The notes: a model not told the origin generated them from the sequence alone. Numbered from the stretch's first letter, positions 37,210 to 50,272 are shown. The stretch is DNA of 64,000 nucleotides from Ceratodon purpureus (GCA_014871385.1 CM026426.1:56105375-56169374); one strand, 5' to 3'. Numbers and translations: made by a program.

Positions 37210-38000
37210 GACAGAGACGTTCGAAAGAAAAATCCTATAGTCCGCCTATGTGATTGCACAACTTACTTGCCCACAAAAATTGAGAGAGAAACAATGTGCA
37301 TCAATGTATGGGTCTAGACCTTACTTGGGAGGAAATGCTGAAGGTACACTGCGTTTGGAGATTGCGAGGATGTGTTGCATGCACCGTCATGTCTGGGAGT
37401 GCTCCGTAGAAGCCGTAGACGCCGTCGGGGGGAGCCATCGTCGTCAGCCAAAGTTCAAGCCCTAGAAAATTTTGCACAAAGCGTAACCCTAATTTCGAAG
37501 TAAAACAAAGAGCTCCATCTTCTCCCCGACCACATCGCTATTGCATTAATTCAAACTCCTCTCTAATTCTGGCAAGTTGTGTAAGTGCCATGGTCGAGGA
37601 ATGATCAATCGCTCCATCGTGGGATACACAGAAAGGACGCAAGAAATCCCATCCTCCACTAGGTGTGTAGCAGAGACACCTCTGGGTGCGACGTGCGTAC
37701 CTCTTTGTAAGCTAAACTCGTTATTCCCGGTCCTTGTGCGTTTCCATTGGGAGATGACCGTCAGTGGCCCCTTCGGTACGGCACTCATTTTCGCTATGGA
37801 AAGTGGGGCACGAAGATGCTTTATTAGTAATCACGACACGTTTCGTCGTGACCCCCGCCACTCCGTATCATATCCACTAACAAGAGGTACATAAAGCGGC
37901 AAGTGAAGTCGAAGCAGCAGATACTCTCACTTGCCATACGGAAATAGGTTGGGACGCATTTAAAGCTCTATAACTACATTTTGTCTTGTTCGGGGGTAAG
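37210..38000. other. Divergent intergenic region of the CACTA-like module
   Basis: This lies between the minus-strand F-box-like gene and the plus-strand frames. It contains the possible MAPPDGVYGF exon (37438 down to about 37324, ending at a CAA|GTAAGG donor). Nothing else is recognised. It may hold bidirectional promoters. Confidence 0.4.
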
Positions 38001-38008
38001 CAATATGC

Positions 38009-38692
38009 GTGCAACACAGATGGAGGTCCATAGTCACTGTGTTTGGTTTAGGAAGGCTTCTGGTACTGGGTGAAGGGACTGCACTAGTCGTTTCCTTCCA
38101 AGACTACAACATCTCCAAGAGTACACATTCGATCTTACGCACCAAGGTGAGTTGTTCTTCCTTTAAATTTCTGCACAGTGCTCGTGCTTTCTATAGATAC
38201 ATTCCGGCTGGTCCTCTCGTTTCTTCTTACACAAGCACGGACGATGTTCATGACGGCTCGAGGGTGGAGAAATTGGATGGGATGACAACTAGTACAGGCT
38301 GGTTGGACTCTGTTATCCATGAGTACGAGCTAGGTATTTTAGGGCCTCGCCACGAGTGTTACGAGCCCTGCGATTGCGATTCCTGTTTCAAACTTCGTTG
38401 GTTCAGAGACCCTGTGTGCACCTGCAAGATTGGGTTACTATGGGGTAGGTTCATATCACTAGAACATGCTATGCGTCAGAAGTGGAGATTATGCAGATGC
38501 AAGCCCAAGACACCACCGCCCCGTCACCCAAACTCTATATGCTCTTGCCTTTTACTGCTTCCGTCCCAAGAATTTGTGATACCTATAGGGCCAAACCCAG
38601 AGACTGATGACCTAGTGGACGAGAGTAGTGGGGGTGAAGACGATGACCTAGTCTTTGACCTTAGCCCGTTCATTGACAGTCCCGCCGTATAG
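38009..38692 (+). CDS. Unidentified Cys-rich protein or exon, 227 residues
   Basis: An uninterrupted frame with Cys pairs (HECYEPCDCDSC, CTCKIG, CRCKP, CSC) and a strongly acidic C-terminus (DESSGGEDDDLVFDL). The Cys spacing suggests metal binding, but I do not recognise a family. It lies upstream of and on the same strand as the tnp2 gene and could be its 5' part or a separate accessory gene. The first 45 residues differ in character and may not be translated; the start is uncertain. Confidence 0.4.
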   Translation: MQHRWRSIVTVFGLGRLLVLGEGTALVVSFQDYNISKSTHSILRTKVSCSSFKFLHSARAFYRYIPAGPLVSSYTSTDDVHDGSRVEKLDGMTTSTGWLDSVIHEYELGILGPRHECYEPCDCDSCFKLRWFRDPVCTCKIGLLWGRFISLEHAMRQKWRLCRCKPKTPPPRHPNSICSCLLLLPSQEFVIPIGPNPETDDLVDESSGGEDDDLVFDLSPFIDSPAV

Positions 38693-39289
38693 AAGACTTT
38701 GCAATGTCTAAGCAGATTAGGGTTTCAATATCTAAATAGAACGCCTGATTCTAAGGGGTTCATTGTCGGGGGTTTTTCTTAAGCACTATGTTAGTTTAGG
38801 GATAGGAAATGTACCGTGCCATCAAACGGGAAGTCCCTGTAGAACTGCATTACCGTCAGTCAGTCCCTGCAGAAGAATATGGTCTACTGTATGGGATTTT
38901 AGAGCCTGTCCATGTAGGGCAAAGTAGCGAAACGCTCAATTTGGCAATGAGCTTGTTACGGAGCTACGCTACAGAAGTGACGGACATGTTCACTTTGTAA
39001 TGTGCTGTTTGGAATTTCAAAACGTAATTGTATTGACATTTTGGGGAAATAGCAGTCGCCGCGTTGTGCGACCATCGTGGGTTTTTATATCACTGGTTTC
39101 TGTTTGGTGTGGTGAACGCGTGCTTTGTAGAAGTCACTTCGGGTTGTCATCGTTAAGTTCAATAGTGATGGATTTTCATGATTGGTCAGTCTGATGTGTT
39201 TGAGGGATTAGGTTTCGAACGAAGCGAATAGGAATCTGCCCCTTGTGACATGGACTTCCTAACATATCACTTGTCCGGTGCTCTCTCAG

Positions 39290-42200
39290 AACGTTGCCAA
39301 AATGGAAGAGATCAGGCGCAATGCACCGGACTAACAACGCATTCGCAGACGAGAAATACGATTGTTGGATCACGAACTTGCTCTTGCCAGACAGCGGAAC
39401 TCCAAAAGGATCCTTTGTCCCTGCCGAATACACATGAGGGAATCCGAACTTTCCATTGCATCGTACCGGCGCTGCGTCAGGGAGAACTCTCCTCACCCGT
39501 GGTTTTTTGGAGCTACAGAGGTATGCAAATATCCTATCACCACATGTTGTAATTGTGGGAAGTTGGAGCGACCATGTAGTCATTTAGGGAGTTGTGGTGC
39601 CTTATTTTGCTCTGATTCTCCCATTCAGCGGGTGCCGTTTCGCTATCTGCTAGTATAATGTCAGATGCTTGGTGGTTTATGTCTGTAATATATTTGCAAA
39701 ACAAGAGTTATCATCCCATACGCATCTCTCAACATTACACTAATTTGTAATATGCGCAGGGGGTCGATGCAGACGAATTCGATGACGAATGGGAGGATCA
39801 CATTGTATGGTGGTACGATGCTCAGGCCAGGAACAATGACAATGCACATGGTCCAAGGAATTTAGATCCCGGGATGGATATGACCGAGATGGTTGTCGAG
39901 GCCATGGACATTGTCGACAGGATTAGAGCGGAAGCAACCGAAGAAGGTGCAGACGTGGGACGTCCCCATGAACCGGGTGATGAAGGAGGTCACGAAGGGG
40001 ATCACCATGGGCAAGCAGCAGCAGAATTTGTGCAGCCAAGTCGGGAGCCTTACCATGACCAGGCAGGGTCTAGAGACATGGATGTCGATGGCGCATGCTA
40101 CGAAGCACCCTCCTTTGATACACCTGCTCACATAAGTCCCCCTCGCAAATGTTCACCTGAGAGACCATGCACTCCTTCACTTGACAGCGACAGAGATCTT
40201 CCCGCGGGCGGAGTCGAAGGGGTTGCAGGTCGACAATGGGCAGAAAGTGGGTCTGAGGCAGATGATCTCTCAGGGGATGATGAGGCCATGGACAGGGGTG
40301 AGTCTGATGATGAGTCAGACGTCGCAGTCATAGCTCTTGAAGAGGCGGCTGCAACACCTCTATTTGCAGGGTCGAATCACTCTAGCATGGGAACCACCTA
40401 TGTCCTTCTTAGTGGTGGGAAGTTACATGGTTGTACTGATACGTACATGAACGAGCTCTTTTGGACACTGAGTACCACGATACTTTCCGAGCCTAATTCG
40501 CTCCCGAAGACCTACCGCGAGGCTTCAGAGTACCTGAGAAGGCTCGGTCACTCATACAAGTCTTACGATGTATGTCCGAATAGGTGTAAACTATTCAAAG
40601 GTCCCTTGAAGAATGCAAGGGTATGTCCGGAATGCAGGGCACCACGGAAGAGGAGAGTTGGGAGATCTGAGGTTCCGTACAAGGTTTGTCGTGTGTTTCC
40701 ATTAACTCCAAGACTAAAGAGAATGTTTCGATCACCAATGGAGGCAGCTGCCATGACCTGGTGGGCGACATTGGGTGAAGAGGACGGCGTTATGAGACAT
40801 GTTTCTGACTCAGCGCAATGGAAGTGGATCAACAACCGCTATAGGGAAGAGTTTGGAAGCGAGGACAGAAATGTGCGGATGGCGCTAGTTACGGACGGGT
40901 TAAGTCAAAATTCAGATAAGCGAGGAACTTATTCAATTTGGCCCATTTTGTTGATGAGTTATAACATTGCCCCTTGGTTAACCACCAAGAATTATTTCAT
41001 TATGCTTTTGGTGCTTATCCCTGGGCCAAAATCCGTTACCGCTGAGCACTTTGATGTATTCATAGAGCCACTGATAGATGAGCTACTTGATCTTTGGACA
41101 TATGGGATATACTGTTGTGATGTGGCCAACTACAAGGAGTCCTCGCGTTTCATCCTGAAGGCAATGGTGATGTGGACAGTGGGAGATTTCCCGACATACG
41201 GAATGCTAGCTGGATGCACGACTAACGGCTTCGTGGGATGCCCTGTGTGTGGAGAGGGATTTTGGTCCAGGAGATCCAAGGTGCTCCACAAGAACATATT
41301 CTGTGGCTGCGCACGTGGATTCCTGCTTGAACATGATCACCACATGCGCTTTGATACGGAGAACTTTGATGACATTGAGGTGCGTGTGGCTCCACTACCG
41401 GTGATCGGGGCCGTGGCCTTGGCTCATGGAGAAGAGCGACTCCGGTGGCTTAGGGAGGAAGGCGCGCCTGCTCAACAAGATCCCGTTAGACGGAACGGAA
41501 TCAAACGAGTGTCTTCCCTCTTTCGACTGCCGTATTGGAAGGTTTGTGAACGCGAACCTTATAGACTTCATATGGTTTGGGGTTTGAAGTAGGGTTCGGG
41601 GGTGACATGTACTCGCTGGCCCATGAGGTATATATGCTTAGTTTGATGTCAACGTTAGACATGCATCATTTCAAACTTTCACGTGCAGACGTTAATATCC
41701 CGACCAAGATGACCGGCTTTGTATCCCAACGCCCACACTACCCTTGCATCTGTCCGCTTCATGAGCTGTAATGATGCCATTGAATACGCTGTGTGGGTGT
41801 AATTACCAGGATCCACCTCTCATCGGGCTGCATAATATGTGATGTCTAAGCGTATGGTATAGAATAAACGGCAACCTGTACCTTGACATTATTGGATTGA
41901 CCGTGTACATTTGTTGTCTTACATGGATATGGCAGACGTTTCCATGTCTGTAGTGGTCATACCTAGGTGTCACAGTATAGCAGTTCAGTTATTGTACATG
42001 TGTCTTGTTCTAACCATTGAGGTCAGAGTTTAATCTAAATTGAGTCATACGTTACAGGAACCAATGGTACCTCCGTTGCAACGATGCATTTTTTCAGAAT
42101 ACGTTTTGTACTGATTCTTGGGGTTGCGCGCAGGAGCTCCCAGTACGCCACACGCTCGATATGATGCATGTAGAAAAAAACGTGGCCGCAACCGTGGCTG

Positions 42201-44092
42201 CTTTTCTACTAGGCGATGAAGATACAATAGCTGTTCGAAGAGATTTGCAGGAGATGGGTGTGCGGGAAGAACTCCACCTGGTACGGGATGGGGACAATGA
42301 CAACTACCTCATTCCTCATGCTCCGTATGTGTTAAGAGAGCATGAAAAGAGACGAGTTCTGGAGACTATCAAATCAGTCCAAGTCCCATCCGGGCACTCT
42401 GCAAACTTCTCTAAGCTAAATAATCTGGAGAAGGGGAAGTTGCAGTTTATGAAGTCCCATGATTGGCACGTTCTGATCGAGGAGATACTTCCAGCAGCAC
42501 TGCGTGGTTCGTTGGCAGATGGTCCCCGTGTTGCCGTCATCCGACTTGGACATTGCTTCAAGATGATGTGTGAGAAGGTGATCCGAGTTAGCGAGTTGGA
42601 AGCGCTCACGACATATGTTGCAGAGACATTTGCGTTGTTAGAGATCCATTTTCCACCCGCCTTCTTGAATAAAATGGAACATCTTCCCTTACATCTTCCC
42701 CGAGAGCTTTATTGGTGCTGTCCCGTACACGCACGATGGATGTACAGTGTAGAGAGTTACCTGGGACACCTGAAGAGTTTAGTTAGGAACAAAGCTCGAC
42801 CAGAAGGATCTATGGCTATGGGCTACATGTATGAGGAGTCTCTTGGTTTCGTGACAAAGCATTTCAGAATGTATCCTGCAGCAGCAAGGGTAATCTGGGA
42901 CATGGACGAGGACATTCAAGACAATGGCGAAGTTTTAGAAGGCCGTGGTCGAGAGGCAACGTGGGGCGAAGATGAGTTGAAGGATCTGCACGAGCATATC
43001 ATACGACACACCAATGCAACAGACTAGCTGTACAGGTACATGCACGTACCAGACCTCGACTTTTCCAATGATTTGGGGTGCCTGTTTGTTTACCACATCA
43101 ATTGGAGTAGGTATGTCCAACCTACATTGCCTGTGTATGCTAAACGATTTAACCCAACACGCTACCTCTGCAATCCATGCAGTGAGTATACAGCACTTTA
43201 TGGCTCACAACATTGACGTAACCGAGGACGTGTGAAGCCGTTCTCAGACCGGCTGGAAGATAGGGTCCGTGAAATGAGTCAGTTAAGACTATCCCCGTCC
43301 GCCAAGTTGATCATAATGTCACGGCTCCCTTCAGTGATTGTAAAGCACCATTTGTCCATGTAGGCGTATGGTTACCATCTACGCGCTGAGGAAGAGAATG
43401 GCGCAAACTATGTGTCGTTTGACGGAGGAGTAGCAGCAATTATAACTCAAACATGCCAATCGTCCAGAGCTGACCAAAACCTGGTAGATGCGGAGCTCCC
43501 TTACGTGGGCATCATTAAGGACATTTTGGAAGTGGACTACAGACATATCAAACGGAATGTCCTCAGGTGCTCTTGGATTAAGCCAAACCTGCAGGAGGAA
43601 GAAACCATACGACCCGACGTCAAGTATGCCAGCCGGCAGCCACCCGGGGTCGAACCATATCTGCAACCCGTACATGCTCGACAGGTACGCCAAATTCTAT
43701 GAACCACGATACACGCAGTGGAAGTCACTCTTTCACATATAGATAGCCACACACCATTCTTCCGCTGTATTCTCAAGCATGTCATGAATGAAGAACTGAA
43801 TTTCTACATATCTGCTTGGTCGAGCAGGTGTATTTTGTAGACGACCCCCTAGACAGGGAGTGGAAGGTGGTGCGTTATAAAACCCCATGGTCGAAGCGCG
43901 TCGTTGACGGACTCTCGAAGGGTTCTCTATCCGCACCCGGTCGGTTGAACGCCACCCGCTGGTTTTCGCAAATGCTCCTGGAGCAAATCCCGTACAGGAA
44001 TTGCCGCCGGAACCAGTCCTCCAGGCTGACATTGACCATGTCATGGCCCACGAGGAATCAGATGACGAGGAATCAGATCACGTTTTTTTTTT
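39290..44092 (+). pseudogene. CACTA (En/Spm) TNP2-like transposase gene
   Basis: Exon 1 (about 39290-39520) carries the transposase-associated domain: ILCPCRIHM, then ASYRRCVRENSPHPWFFGATE. Exon 2 (39760-41541) carries the acidic linker and the tnp2 domain: YKSYDVCPNRCKLF, CPECRAPRK, ALVTDGLSQN, YSIWPILLMSYNIAPW, VLIPGPKSVTAEHFDV, and CTTNGFVGCPVCG. It ends LFRLPYWK at a donor. Exon 3 (from 42134) continues LPVRHTLDMMHVEKNVAAT and a DUF4218-like region (FPPAFLNKMEHLPLHLPREL, VESYLGHLKSLVRNKARPEG). After a stop at 43025-43027, downstream segments encode a DUF4216-like domain (LEVDYRHIKRNVLRCSW, then VYFVDDPLDREWKVV after a 43683-43828 intron). The transposase cuts and rejoins CACTA ends. Stops in exon 1 and after exon 3, and a shift near 43960, suggest an inactive copy. 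Confidence 0.85.
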
Positions 44093-44099
44093 CTACTGA

Positions 44100-45076
44100 T
44101 ATAAATATATTTATAGTAACGTAACGACTGAGAAATGTGATGCATAAGTTTTGATAATCATCACTGAAGATGCTCAAAGCCACTGCTGTGTCACTATCGA
44201 TCCTATACAGTGAACTACCTCCACAAGGTATACGACAACAATTAATTGTTCTGGTAAAATAAGTGAAGGGAAGAAGTGAATTTTATGAATTGCATTGAAT
44301 TTTATCAACAGTGTTAGTAGAATGAGGGTTGCGATCTAATCATGCATTTTAAATAGAAATGCAGCACAAATGAGTCACACAGAAAATGAACATCTTAAAC
44401 TAGCAGATGACAGTTTCGGTATTTACTTGAACTGTGTTTTGAATTCTTAAAACAACCACTGAATTACGAAGATTTTCTCTCGTCAATTTCTCAGTTGTGA
44501 TGACCCTGCAGGACCGGAGCCTCTCTAACCGTAGTGGACCGATGATGGCGAAATTGAAGCAACCACTAGAAAAGGTGAAAAATTCATTCTATACGTAATG
44601 TCGTACTTGGTTTCAGTGGAGAGCATTATTTATTGTTTTTTCATTGACGATGGCGGTGAATTTGTGTAGAAAATACATGAACGTCCAATATATGAATTTA
44701 TGGCAGTAAGTCAAAATTATTCCAAGAAATAAAGACAACTAAAAAAAATATAATATAAACATATGAAAATGACAACAAATGGTACTTTCTGTAGAAACTA
44801 CTTTTGTCATATGTTTCTGCACCGTTACTACTGTTTCTGAAATAACCAAACAACGGTAAATGCTGAAATTTGTTCTATAGTTAATTAAACCGTAAACTAA
44901 TGTTGTTAGAGTCCAAGTTCCAGTATGACCATTCCTCTGAGTAATAAATGTCTAAGTATGTTAGAGGAAATTTTCCATGGTGCCTGTGCAAATCTAACAT
45001 CTGAAATTTTTGATTCAGAGTGATACGGCAAACCCTTCGACATTTGCTGCACCTAGGTTGACTCTGCCGCAAGTTA
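44100..45076. other. AT-rich spacer between CACTA-like module and MULE copy 1
   Basis: No gene is seen. This is the DNA into which MULE copy 1 inserted, and it resumes at 54974 on the other side. Confidence 0.6.
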
Positions 45077-45085
45077 GTTGGATCC
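45077..45085. repeat. Left 9-bp target site duplication of MULE copy 1
   Basis: GTTGGATCC immediately before the left terminus is repeated exactly at 54965-54973. A 9-bp duplication is the Mutator superfamily hallmark. Confidence 0.95.
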
Positions 45086-45369
45086 GGGTCTATTTAATTC
45101 CCCCCTACAAGCGTTGCATTCTGCCCTCGCGCGGGCAGGGGCAGCGCTTGCCTCCCCGAGCCTCCTTCGCCCGACCCTAGCCCTCCCCGGCCCCGCTCCC
45201 GGCCCCGCAGCCGCCCCCGCGCGCCCGCCCAGCACCCCCCGCCGGGGCTACACCCTGCCCGCGCCCCGGCCTCATCCAACCCTCATCCCCGCCCCGTTGT
45301 CGTTCCACCCCCCCCCCCCCCCCGCCCCTCCTCCCCCGTCGTCCCCCCCCAAGCAATACTGCGCCGGCA
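45086..45369 (+). repeat. Left terminal inverted repeat of MULE copy 1
   Basis: A very C-rich repeat (runs of CCCCGG, and C18 at about 45307) ending CTGCGCCGGC. It pairs with 54688-54964. Frames across it are composition artefacts. Confidence 0.95.
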
Positions 45370-45420
45370 CTGTAGACGGCGCTTTGATTGTGACCGAGGG
45401 GATCTAAATTCCCTGCCGAG

Positions 45421-45502
45421 TTAGGCCGGGATGTTTGAATTGAGGCGATGGATCTGAATTCTTGGGCGAGTTAGGACAGGGGGTTTGAATTGAGGCGATG
45501 GA
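45421..45502. repeat. Two direct repeats of about 49 bp just inside the left TIR
   Basis: GAGTTAGG.C.GG followed by GTTTGAATTGAGGCGATGGA occurs at 45418-45453 and 45468-45502. The second unit contains the dispersed motif TTAGGACAG. This subterminal position is where MULE transposase or host factors often bind. Confidence 0.8.
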
Positions 45503-45725
45503 GGTGCGTGAGTGGGAGAGACGTGCTGGATCCTGAGGGAATAGCCTGGCTTCTGGTGTGACTTTTGCTCTCGTCTTGCACTGTATCGTGTGGGGATGGA
45601 AAGGTGATAATTCGGTGATGGGCTGTGGGCGGCCAGAGCTGGGTGTGAGTGCTGTCCTGGACACTAAGGTCGGAGAGATGAAAGTTAAGAACTTACAACG
45701 GCTGCATTAGGGTGGACAGTTGCAT

Positions 45726-48700
45726 ATGGACCATGGTCATCATTGTGGTTCGAGCTGTGTGGGACGTGGATTGAAACTGCAGGGACAGGCTGCTGGTCAA
45801 CATCAAGGTGTTGCCCATGATGTTCGAGATGAGACGTTTGCAGTCGACTTGGCTGCAGCCGATGATGACTTCCACTGGGATTCCGACGACAGCAGCCCCG
45901 AAGTTCCAGGACAGCCAACGGTGGTTTTAATTGAGGGTGTCCTAAATACTCAGGACACGCTTCCAGATCAGGTTACTGTGGGTCGAGGGGGAGCAGTTGA
46001 AGACATTGGCCTGGATGTATCCACACAGGGGCTAGATCTGAATGAGGAGCAGGTCCACGTTGCAGATAAAGACGGGGTTCTTCTTGGTGGCACTACTGTG
46101 GACATCGATCCCAACGAGAAGAAGAAGAGGCCCTCTTGGAGGAAACTCCTGGAGAAGGTCCAGAACTCTGTGCAGATCCCCCTCCCAGGCCCCTTCTTCA
46201 GGACAGATTTGAAGTGGGAGATTAAGTCTAACCAGGGAAGAGGGAAGAAGAGGGAAACGCAGAAGGCCACCATACCTTGGGATAGGCTTGATGACTTCAT
46301 AGAAGGAGAGATGTCTAGTCGTCAACATCTTTGTACTTTTGTTGAGGAGTCCCGGAAGTGCATAAAGAAGGAAGCCAGAAAGCAGGTTCGGGCAGAATCT
46401 GCAGTTCAAGAAATAAGGTATGGTGTCTCTGTCCTAAGTTTGTGATAGTCGAAGTTGAATTGCTACTGTCGGCTTGTTTGTCCTGTCCTAAACTTCCTGC
46501 GGGGGTGCCCATAGGTCGACTGTTTAGTAGGTTTAGGGTGAATAGCTTCTCTGACCTAAATTTGCTGTTCCATGTTTCTCAGCTACTGGTGCCAATATGG
46601 CCCTGAAGATTATAGCAGACAGTATAAGGTCGAAGTTCAGAAGGCTTTTGCACACTGTCTGACTCAGAAGAAGAATTCAACAAACGAGAGGAAGGCCTTA
46701 CAGCGTGCAAGGAAGATTGTCGACAAAGCAGCCAAGGACGCAGCAGCAAAGCCCCGGCCTAAGAAGAAAAGTAAGACAGAAGTTACCCTGGATCTGAATG
46801 CAGAGCCCATTGACGGGAAGCCTTGCCACGGAGCAGAGTTCGGGGGGCAGCGAGCTGGCCTATCAGGGCAGTTGTCTGCAGCAACCAAGCAGTGGATCGC
46901 AGAGTCTCTTAGGGCAGGTAAATCTCCAGCACAGGTCATGGCGGATCATAAAGCCAAGGTTCTCCGATTGGCCCAGAATAATTTGCCTCCTACCAGAGAC
47001 ACTTTCATTATGCCTGCAGACGTCTACAACTTGGCCAACAAGCTTGCAAAAGAGTTGTGGGAGAAGGATCCCAGTGATGCGAAGAGTGTGAAGATGTGGA
47101 CCGATGAAAATCCGGACAGCTACTTCTACTACCGCAGTGATGAGAAAATCGACCTCAATAACCCCCCTCCCCCCGAAGACGACCCATTTTGTATAGCACT
47201 GCAGACCGAGTGGCAGCTGGATATGATGATTAGACATGGCCACCGAAGGGCTTTGTCAATGGACGCAACGTTTTCTACGAACATCTGTAGGGTAAGCCCA
47301 CTGCCCTTGCAAATCGTATTAGGACACCCCTGTGCTAAGACAGTGTTTGGCTACTCTGTACATTCTAACCGAGACTTGTTTTCATTTTCCAGTATCCGCT
47401 CTACACAGTAATGGTTTTCGACGAATGGGAGCAGGGAATACCAGTTGCATTTGCCATTCAGGGGCAGTCAAGAGAAGTCGATATTGTTCCCTGGCTTCAG
47501 AAGTTGAGGGACCGGTGTGTGGCTGTGCAACCAGATTGGAAACCAAATGTTTTTCTAGTGGACAATGATCAGACCGAGCTGAATGCTATAAGGTATACAT
47601 CGAGGTTGTAATTCTCCAGTACTGTTTCACTGTCCTAAGATTTAGGGTTAGTCCTGACTGAATTTTCTGGAAACGTGTTGCAGGATGGTCTGGCCTGATG
47701 CAGATGAGGTAGGAGGAAACTCTAAGGACGAAGTGAAGATTCTCTTGTGCTTGTGGCACACTAGAAAGGCTTGGCTTGAAAATGCAACACAAAAAATTAA
47801 AGCCAACTACCTCCGTGCTGAGATACTTGCAGCCTGTGCTGACCTAATGTTTGGTAACGGGATACTGCAGGGTGATCTTGCTGTATAGGCGGCACAGGCC
47901 AGATTCGTGCATTTGAAGGCGAAGTATCCTCAGGCTAAGGCCTTTTTTAATTATTTCGAGAAAACCTGGATACCAAAAATTGAGATGTGGGTAAAGGGCT
48001 ATCGAAACATGCCCCATGCGAATCAGGATACTAATGCCGCTGTGGAGAGCTACCACGCAAATCTGAAGTCAATCTTGAGAACAAGCCGGCAGAAGTGGGG
48101 TGGACAACGGATTGACAGGTTGATTTATCACTTACTGAAAGATGTTTTAACACATTATTGGTATGCAGTGCAGTGTAAGCTTTATGGCTTCATAAAAAAC
48201 GGAAAGGCAGAGGGGATAGTGGCAAGTGCTGTAATTTGAGCTGAGGAGATTCCAGACGAGCATGTGAAGATTTCAGAGGAGGATGACATAGCTTATGTGG
48301 CCTCTCAAACAAATTTCCCAAACATTTGGGTGGTGACCAGTCCAAATACAGATTGGGCGTCCTGCAATTGCCCACTAGGTATGAGAGGAAATATTTGTTA
48401 ACATGTCATTAAAGTTTTCAGGATGATTAATAAGGGGCTTGAGGCTTCTGATATAATCAGGTACGCTGGAAGTCTTCGGGGAACAATTCAGATGGGGGCT
48501 GCTCCGGCTGGGCTTCATACACTGCAGGAACAGGATGCAGTGGGGACTACTCAGCAAATTCGCCAAGCTGCTGTGAAGACAGAGGATCCAGAGAAGCTAT
48601 TGGAGGAGTTCCTCATTGACCTAGGTGACTGTGGAACACTTGCTAGAGAAAATGCAAGTCTGAGAAGCCATTTCAGAGTAATGGCTAAGGAATTTAGGGG

Positions 48701-48863
48701 TAAGATGGAGACGTTGAAGGTGAAGTCTGATAAAGGCCTTCTACATCCCCTTTCACAACCAGCTCTCAAGGCCATTGCTGGACCCAACAACTTGCGCCGT
48801 TTCAAAGCTTGTTCGGAAATTGGACGCAAGAAGTCCAGCACCAGGGGAAGAAGTCGGACTTAG
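45726..48863 (+). pseudogene. mudrA-like: MULE transposase (mudrA-like), four exons
   Basis: Exons 45726-46417, 46583-47291, 47393-47592 and 47684-48863 join in phase at GT-AG borders to 926 codons. The N-terminus is acidic, followed by a basic DNA-binding-like region (RKLLEKVQNSV, KKRETQKATIPWDRL, KARKIVDKAAK-type). The DDE core has the first Asp in LSMDATFSTN, second in VFLVDNDQTELNAI, the CxxH motif in LLCLWHTRKAW, and Glu in NAAVESYHANLKS. A SWIM zinc finger follows (SCNCPLGMRGNIC then HVIKVFRM). The transposase binds the inverted repeats and makes 9-bp staggered cuts. In-frame stops at 47886-47888 (TAG), 48237-48239 (TGA) and 48399-48401 (TAA, between the SWIM Cys and His) imply this copy is not functional. 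Confidence 0.9.
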
Positions 48864-50069
48864 GACACACTGCCAAAGATTTCTCGGTGGTTGGGAGAGG
48901 TCAATTTTGACATTCTTAGATTTACATCAAACCTTTGTTGTATTTGAAATTCAGCTATGAGTATTTTCTCGAAGTAGCTGTGATACATCTTTATTCTTGT
49001 ATGTCCAGTACTAACACACAGTATGTTCCTGCTCTTGTTTCTGTATCTCCATTCGGGTGACCTATTGTTCGCTGTCCTAAGTCCTCTGTAGTAACATTCC
49101 GTCTCTTAACGTGGTGTGTCCTAACAGAATTATAAACAGTCGTTACTTTTTTATCTCTTCCGCGTTTTCATTGCCCTCTGTTTGTTTATTCCTTTGTTTT
49201 TCAAGTACTTCTATTCCCTCTTATTTTCCCGGTTACTGTATTTCCTGTCCTAACGTGCAGAGTGACACTTGCCATCCTACTTTTCCCTTTTTTGTATTTC
49301 CTGCTCCCTGTCCTAAGAGTCCATTTGAACTCAGCACTCGCCGTTTCTCTCCTTCTACTGTGTTTATTTTTATTAATCTTCAGTCCATAACCCTTTTATT
49401 TTCCTTCATGCCTATCGTACCTGTCCTAAGATTCACAGTGTGCAGTGGCCATCAGTTTTTTAATGTTTTTTCTATATATTACTTTTTCTTTTAATTTTTT
49501 TATTTTTTATTCTTTAAAAATTTTAAATTTTATTTGTTTTGTTTCTACGTTGTCCATTTTTTTCCAATTCATCCGGGCCCTAATATTCAATTTGGCACTT
49601 GCTTATTTATTTTTATTTTTATTTATGATTTTTTTTTTAAAAAAAATTTCTTTAATTTTTATTATTTGCGTTTATCCCTGTCCTAAATTTCTCATCCAGA
49701 AAGCTTTTTTAATCTTTAAAATTGTTTATATCGGTCCGCATTTAATCCATTGCATCCCTGTCCTAATATTCACATCGGCACTTGCCATTTTTTAATTTTT
49801 TTTCTGCCCGGTTTGAATTTTTAATTACTTATTTTCCATATTCAATTATTATTTTGTGGTCTGTCCCAACATTATAGTTTAATATGTCCGTTCTGTGCTG
49901 TCCTAACATTCTCATTTGGAATGGGCTGCCGTCACAATTTGAAACACTGAAGATGCATTTGATTTAGGACACCAATGCGTTCACAACATAAACGAACCCG
50001 CAAGCCCCTTTACCAGCCCCAATCCGATCAACTCCGCACCAACCCCCTTACAGTATTGAACTAACCAGC

Positions 50070-50108
<39 letters not shown>

Positions 50109-50215
50109 AAGGTCCAATTGTTTTCAAACTTGCATCCCCATCGAGCAATCCAAAGTCCAGAACAGCGCCTAACCCGCAGCCGTCATTGCCCTCTTACCTA
50201 GACGCCTGTCCTAAC
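48860..50215. repeat. Cluster of CTGTCCTAA motifs in the MULE copy 1 spacer
   Basis: TGTCCTAA (or TTAGGACA) occurs 11 times here: near 48860, 49073, 49117, 49246, 49309, 49422, 49679, 49759, 49900, 49974 and 50207, mostly as CCTGTCCTAA in the same orientation. Further copies are near 45471, 45938, 46430, 46484, 47319, 47631, 53667 and 54679. All but one (45938) are in introns, flanks or the spacer. Confidence 0.9.
50069..50110. repeat. C30-A12 homopolymer pair
   Basis: Thirty C followed directly by twelve A, in the spacer just past the 3' end of the accessory gene. The length is probably unstable, and sequencing error is possible. Confidence 0.9.
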
Positions 50216-50272
50216 TACCCAAACCATGATGAACTCGGCATCTGTACAACAAACTAACATCTGGCAACCCGT

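Noticed and set aside
45078-45407. Long Pro/Ala/Arg-rich reading frames in the C-rich ends of MULE copy 1 (also 54609-55055)
   Set aside because: They lie in the terminal inverted repeats, occur on both strands and reflect base composition only.
47886-48401. Recoded or readthrough stop codons in MULE copy 1
   Set aside because: All three stop codons occur in one gene and one replaces a residue inside the SWIM finger, so ordinary decay is simpler.
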